Positions 60,824-64,000 of a stretch of 64,000 nt of DNA are shown piece after piece; the first letter of the stretch is position 1, and every line of letters starts with the position of its first letter. The stretch covers positions 372,001-436,000 of the forward strand of contig JAXGQD010000001.1 in the NCBI GenBank assembly GCA_040766665.1. The letters run 5' to 3'. This DNA comes from JAXGQD01 sp040766665 (lineage in GTDB: Bacteria > Bacillota > Clostridia > Saccharofermentanales > Fastidiosipilaceae). Below the pieces are notes generated by a model. That model had not been told where the DNA came from, searched no databases, and worked only from the letters and a program-made list of their open reading frames with translations. Position numbers and translations under genes: made by a program.

Positions 60824-62815
60824 TTATTTGCTCATGACTGCTTTGGCTTTTTCGACGACCTTGGCCGGAGTCAAGCCGAATTCCTCGTAAAGCACCTTTG
60901 CCGGAGCGGAAGCGCCGAAGTGGTCAATGGCCACCACCGCACCGTCAAGTCCGACGAAACGGTACCAGGGCTGGCTGCAAGCAGCTTCCACAGCGACACG
61001 CGCACGTACCGTAGCGGGCAAAATCTCTTCTTGATAAGCGGCATCCTGCTCCAAGAACAGTTCCATACAGGGCATGGATACAACGCGCACGTTTTTACCT
61101 TCAGCGCGCAGAGTTTCAGCAGCAGCAACGACGATTTCCAATTCGGAACCGGTAGCAATCAAGATGAGCTCGGGTTGCTCAGTCGAGTTATCCGAAATGA
61201 CATAGGCGCCTTTCAGAGCCCCTTTACCCGTTTCGGCATATGTCGGCAGATTCTGGCGGCTCAGTGCCAAGGCGACCGGACTCTGCTGGTTCAGGGCAAA
61301 AGCATAAGCCGCAGCCGTCTCGTGGCCGTCAGCCGGACGCCAGGTATAGATACCCGGGACCGCACGCAGTGTATCCAGCTGCTCAATCGGTTCATGGGTC
61401 GCACCGTCTTCACCGACACCGATGCTGTCATGGGTCAGCACATAGGTGACCGGGATATTCATGATTGCGGCCAAACGCAAGGCGGGCTTCAGGTAATCGG
61501 AGAAAATCAGGAAAGTCGCGCAATAAGGACGCAGACCGCTGTGCAGGGCTAAGCCGTTACAGACACAGGCCATACCGAATTCTCTGACGCCGAAGTGGAT
61601 GTTGCGCCCGGAGTAATCTTCTTTGGAAATCCAAGCCTGACCCTTTTGGACGGTGAGGGTAGAGCCGGCTAAGTCAGCCGAACCGCCGATCCAGTTTTCG
61701 AAACGCTCGGAAATGCGGTTGATACAGGTTTCTGAAGTTTTACGGGTGGCGACAGAACCTTCGAACTCCCAGAAGGATTCATCGTTGATTAGGTCGGGGG
61801 TTTTGCCCTCTTTAAGATCAAGGAACTTCTGATAATCTTCGGGATAGGCCTTCGCATAAGCGTCTACCGTTGCCTGCCATTCTTCTTGGGCCCCGGCAAG
61901 GGCAGCTGTTTGCTCCGCCATGTATGTATCCAGGCTTTCAGGTGTGGCAAAAGCCTCGCTCAGCTCCCAGCCCAAGTTCTCTCTCAGCTTCACGATGTTA
62001 TCGGCGCCGAGCGGAGCTCCGTGGGTCTTCTCAGAACCGACCAGCGGTGAACCGTAGCCGATTTGCGTATGAATGGCAATAAGGGTCGGCTGCTCTGTAT
62101 TAGCCTTTGCCTCAGCGATGGCCTTATTGATGGCTTCGGTGTCGTTGCCGTCAGCGACATCGATGGTCTGCCAACCGTAGGCACGATAGCGCGCCTGTAC
62201 ATCCTCGGTAAAGGCAACGTCTGTGTCGCCCTCGATTGAGATTTCATTGTCGTCATAGAGCACGATGAGCTTGCCTAAACCTAAAGTTCCGGCTAAAGAG
62301 CAGGCCTCACTGGAAACACCCTCTTCCAAACAACCGTCACCGACCAGGGCATAGGTATAATGATCAAAGAGCGCCAAGTCATCTTTATTGAAACGAGCGG
62401 CGAGGTGCGCTTCTGCGAGCGCCATACCGACAGCCGCCGCGACACCTTGGCCTAAGGGACCGCTGGTGATTTCCACACCTGTGGTGATGCCGTATTCGGG
62501 GTGACCGGGGGTCTTGGACTCGAATTGACGGAAGTTCATCAAGTCTTCTTTCGTCAGTCCGTAGTCATACAAATAAAGTAAAGAATAGAGCAACATTGAA
62601 GCGTGTCCGGCTGAGAGCACGAAACGGTCTCTGTTGATCCATTTGGGGTCAGCGGGATTATGTTTTAATTGCTTGCTAAACAAGGTGTACGCCATAGGTG
62701 CCGAACCAAGCGGTTTGCCGGGATGCCCGGAGTTTGCTTTCTGTACCGCGTCGGCGGTCAGAATACGGATCGCATTGATGGCCTTTTGATCCAGGTCGGG
62801 ATTGTGTTTGAACAT
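60824..62815 (-). CDS. tkt: Transketolase
   Basis: 663 aa from ATG 62815 (AGGAGG upstream). It is a ThDP enzyme transferring two-carbon units in the pentose phosphate pathway. Motifs are SGHPGKPLGSAPMAYTLF (conserved GHPG), ThDP-binding 'YALVGDGCLEEGVSSEACSL', 'HTQIGYGSPLVGSEKTHGAP', 'THDSIGVGEDGATHEPIEQL' and a C-terminal 'VAIDHFGASAPAKVLYEEFG'. Full length. It is monocistronic and divergent from arsR. Confidence 0.96.
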   Translation of the reverse strand: MFKHNPDLDQKAINAIRILTADAVQKANSGHPGKPLGSAPMAYTLFSKQLKHNPADPKWINRDRFVLSAGHASMLLYSLLYLYDYGLTKEDLMNFRQFESKTPGHPEYGITTGVEITSGPLGQGVAAAVGMALAEAHLAARFNKDDLALFDHYTYALVGDGCLEEGVSSEACSLAGTLGLGKLIVLYDDNEISIEGDTDVAFTEDVQARYRAYGWQTIDVADGNDTEAINKAIAEAKANTEQPTLIAIHTQIGYGSPLVGSEKTHGAPLGADNIVKLRENLGWELSEAFATPESLDTYMAEQTAALAGAQEEWQATVDAYAKAYPEDYQKFLDLKEGKTPDLINDESFWEFEGSVATRKTSETCINRISERFENWIGGSADLAGSTLTVQKGQAWISKEDYSGRNIHFGVREFGMACVCNGLALHSGLRPYCATFLIFSDYLKPALRLAAIMNIPVTYVLTHDSIGVGEDGATHEPIEQLDTLRAVPGIYTWRPADGHETAAAYAFALNQQSPVALALSRQNLPTYAETGKGALKGAYVISDNSTEQPELILIATGSELEIVVAAAETLRAEGKNVRVVSMPCMELFLEQDAAYQEEILPATVRARVAVEAACSQPWYRFVGLDGAVVAIDHFGASAPAKVLYEEFGLTPAKVVEKAKAVMSK

Positions 62816-63027
62816 AGAAACCTCCTGCAAGAACTAAATTATTGAAATCGGGCTGATTATCACTCTTCATTTTAGCACAATAGCAAAATGAAAAGACTAC
62901 AGATATCGCAGCCATCACTCGAGGAGAAAAAGCTCTAAATGCCATAGAGTGGCTTGGCTGGTGGAAGCGGATTTTGCCATTATCCACTGCTACGAAAGGA
63001 AAAACGCACGAAATGTTTCATAGCGTA

Positions 63028-63055
63028 TTGCATTAATAGATTATAATATTATAAT
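63028..63055 (+). promoter_or_regulatory. arsR promoter with overlapping 16-bp perfect palindrome
   Basis: -35 TTGCAT, 16-bp spacer, -10 TATAAT. ATTATAATATTATAAT (63040-63055) is a perfect palindrome over the -10, the usual place and form of an ArsR-family operator. Autoregulation is inferred. Confidence 0.65.
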
Positions 63056-63119
63056 ATGTGAAGAGTCGAATGAGGACCTAACAAGCACAAGAATTTGTAA
63101 ATAGATGAGGAAAATGGCT

Positions 63120-63419
63120 ATGAAAAAACCAACGATGAAAGAACATCAAGAAACGATGCAGGAAAAAGCGGATTTATTGAAAGCTCTCGGTAATCCTGTG
63201 CGGCTTTGTATTTTGCAAAAATTATTAGACGAAGAGCAGTGCACCGTGACCTATTTCACGAATTGTATGGAAGCCTCTCAATCGACGGTCTCCCAACATC
63301 TTGCGAAATTGCGCGCCCAGAACATTGTCTCAGTCCGCAAAGACGGGACCAATGCGCATTACTCCATAAAAGATGAACAAACAAAAAAAATTCTAAGACT
63401 GTTATTTGAGGAGAACTAA
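63120..63419 (+). CDS. ArsR family transcriptional regulator
   Basis: 99 aa from ATG 63120 with GAGGAAAA upstream; ATG 63105 has none. The winged helix-turn-helix shows 'ADLLKALGNPVRLCILQKLL' and the recognition helix in 'ASQSTVSQHLAKLRAQNIVS'. Cys residues occur in RLCIL, EQCTV and TNCME. The classical arsenic CVC pair is absent. With a CoA-disulfide reductase next in the same transcript (1 bp gap), a persulfide or redox signal sensed through Cys is likelier than a metal. Confidence 0.87.
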   Translation: MKKPTMKEHQETMQEKADLLKALGNPVRLCILQKLLDEEQCTVTYFTNCMEASQSTVSQHLAKLRAQNIVSVRKDGTNAHYSIKDEQTKKILRLLFEEN

Positions 63420-63420
63420 G

Positions 63421-64000
63421 ATGTCAAAAGCTCAGAAAATTCTAATTGTAGGCGGTGTGGCCGGAGGCGCAACAGCTGCCGCGAGATTGCGCCGTCTTGA
63501 TTTGCACGCGGAGATTATCCTCTTTGAAAGAGGCGAATTTATCTCCTATGCCAACTGTGGTTTGCCCTATTACATCGGCGGTGTTATTAATTCAAGGGAA
63601 AAGCTGTTCGTCACAACGAAAGAAGAATTTGCGGCCCGCTACAATATTGATATTCGACCGCTCAACGAAGTCTTGTCAATCGACCGTGAGAAAAAAGAAG
63701 TGTCGGTAAAAGACTTGGCCACGGAGAGGGAATATCGTGAAAATTACGATCAGTTAATCCTGGCTACCGGTTCCTCACCCATCGTCCCGAACCTGCCGGG
63801 TATTAACGGAAAGAACGTTTTCACCCTTTGGACCATTCCTGATACCGACAGAATTTTCAATTACATCGAAACACAGCAAGCGAAGCAGGCCGTTGTCATC
63901 GGTGGCGGTTTTATCGGTCTAGAAGTCGCCGAAAACCTCGTGGAGCGCGGCTTGAAAGTCAGTGTCGTCGAAAAGATGCCGCAAATCATGGCGGTCTATG
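63421..64000 (+). CDS. CoA-disulfide reductase-like FAD/NAD(P) oxidoreductase, partial
   Basis: 193 codons are visible, running off the right edge. FAD motif: ILIVGGVAGGATAAARLRRL. The active-site Cys near residue 43 is in ISYANCGLPYYIGG, as in CoADR/NADH-persulfide reductases (single Cys). The NAD motif VIGGGFIGLEVAENLVERGL is near the end. Members either stop at about 440 aa or continue into a rhodanese domain (CoADR-Rhd); the edge hides which. It is co-transcribed with arsR. Confidence 0.88.
   Translation, partial: MSKAQKILIVGGVAGGATAAARLRRLDLHAEIILFERGEFISYANCGLPYYIGGVINSREKLFVTTKEEFAARYNIDIRPLNEVLSIDREKKEVSVKDLATEREYRENYDQLILATGSSPIVPNLPGINGKNVFTLWTIPDTDRIFNYIETQQAKQAVVIGGGFIGLEVAENLVERGLKVSVVEKMPQIMAVY

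Noticed and set aside
60743..61552. 269-codon plus-strand frame
   Set aside because: It is a shadow of transketolase on the other strand, with no RBS or family pattern.

Overview
The window comes from a low-to-mid GC Gram-positive bacterium of the Clostridia (Bacillota). Supporting evidence is the gene set: RNase J, Mini-RNase III, TmcAL, a SigH-like sigma factor beside cysS-mrnC-rlmB, a single RelA/SpoT-type enzyme, separate secD and secF, lipoproteins with a Gram-positive style lipobox, and no outer-membrane genes. The exact family cannot be fixed from sequence alone. Relatives of Saccharofermentans/Oscillospiraceae are a reasonable guess.

Layout. 1-2.2 kb: the end of a DUF4870 gene, a small exported protein and a SIMPL lipoprotein. 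2.2-7.5 kb: a PNPOx-like gene followed by a complete four-gene 2-oxoacid (pyruvate-type) dehydrogenase operon, E1alpha-E1beta-E2-E3. 7.5-9.8 kb: a HicAB toxin-antitoxin pair, tRNA-Arg(CCT) and a BaiN-type flavoprotein. 9.8-14.7 kb: a membrane protein with a degenerate PP2C domain and a LysM domain, then a serine-synthesis pair (class V aminotransferase and serA). 14.7-20.7 kb: a DUF2298 giant membrane protein and a DUF1015 protein, set between two repeat-rich intergenic regions. 20.7-36 kb: housekeeping genes alaS, hinT, a persulfide-dioxygenase-like MBL/rhodanese gene, rpsU, recJ, relA, rnj, rpsT, tyrS and tmcAL. 36-43.5 kb: a probable 6S RNA, frameshifted cysS, mrnC, rlmB with a repeat-rich N-terminus, sigH, a Pro/Thr-tailed surface protein, a tyrosine phosphatase and an NTF2-like protein. 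43.5-45.7 kb: a decayed IS110-family element and tRNA-Arg(ACG). 45.9-48.9 kb: secDF and a HAD phosphatase. 48.9-60.6 kb: a catabolic island with one intact and one decayed AraC regulator, a ribose-type ABC importer, a URO-D/methyltransferase-like protein, two TIM-barrel isomerases, a Gfo/Idh/MocA dehydrogenase and a small Cys-containing protein. 60.8-64 kb: transketolase, then an ArsR regulator and the start of a CoA-disulfide reductase.

The most unusual signals are at the DNA level. The octamer GGCAAAAG (or CTTTTGCC) occurs about 50 times by eye in 64 kb, roughly evenly on both strands, in several reading frames and in spacers, where about two are expected. This looks like an uptake-sequence or architectural motif. 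A 200-bp intergenic element is present three times, each with three GGGATGTGG boxes at the same spacing (72 and about 89 bp). Families of GTCGC...GCGAC palindromes (including five tandem 38-bp units) and TTCGnTAATCCAAG inverted repeats fill the same intergenic regions. At the protein level the candidates are the PP2C-TM-LysM protein and the URO-D/ABC/isomerase operon, which may degrade a modified (possibly O-methylated) sugar or cyclitol.
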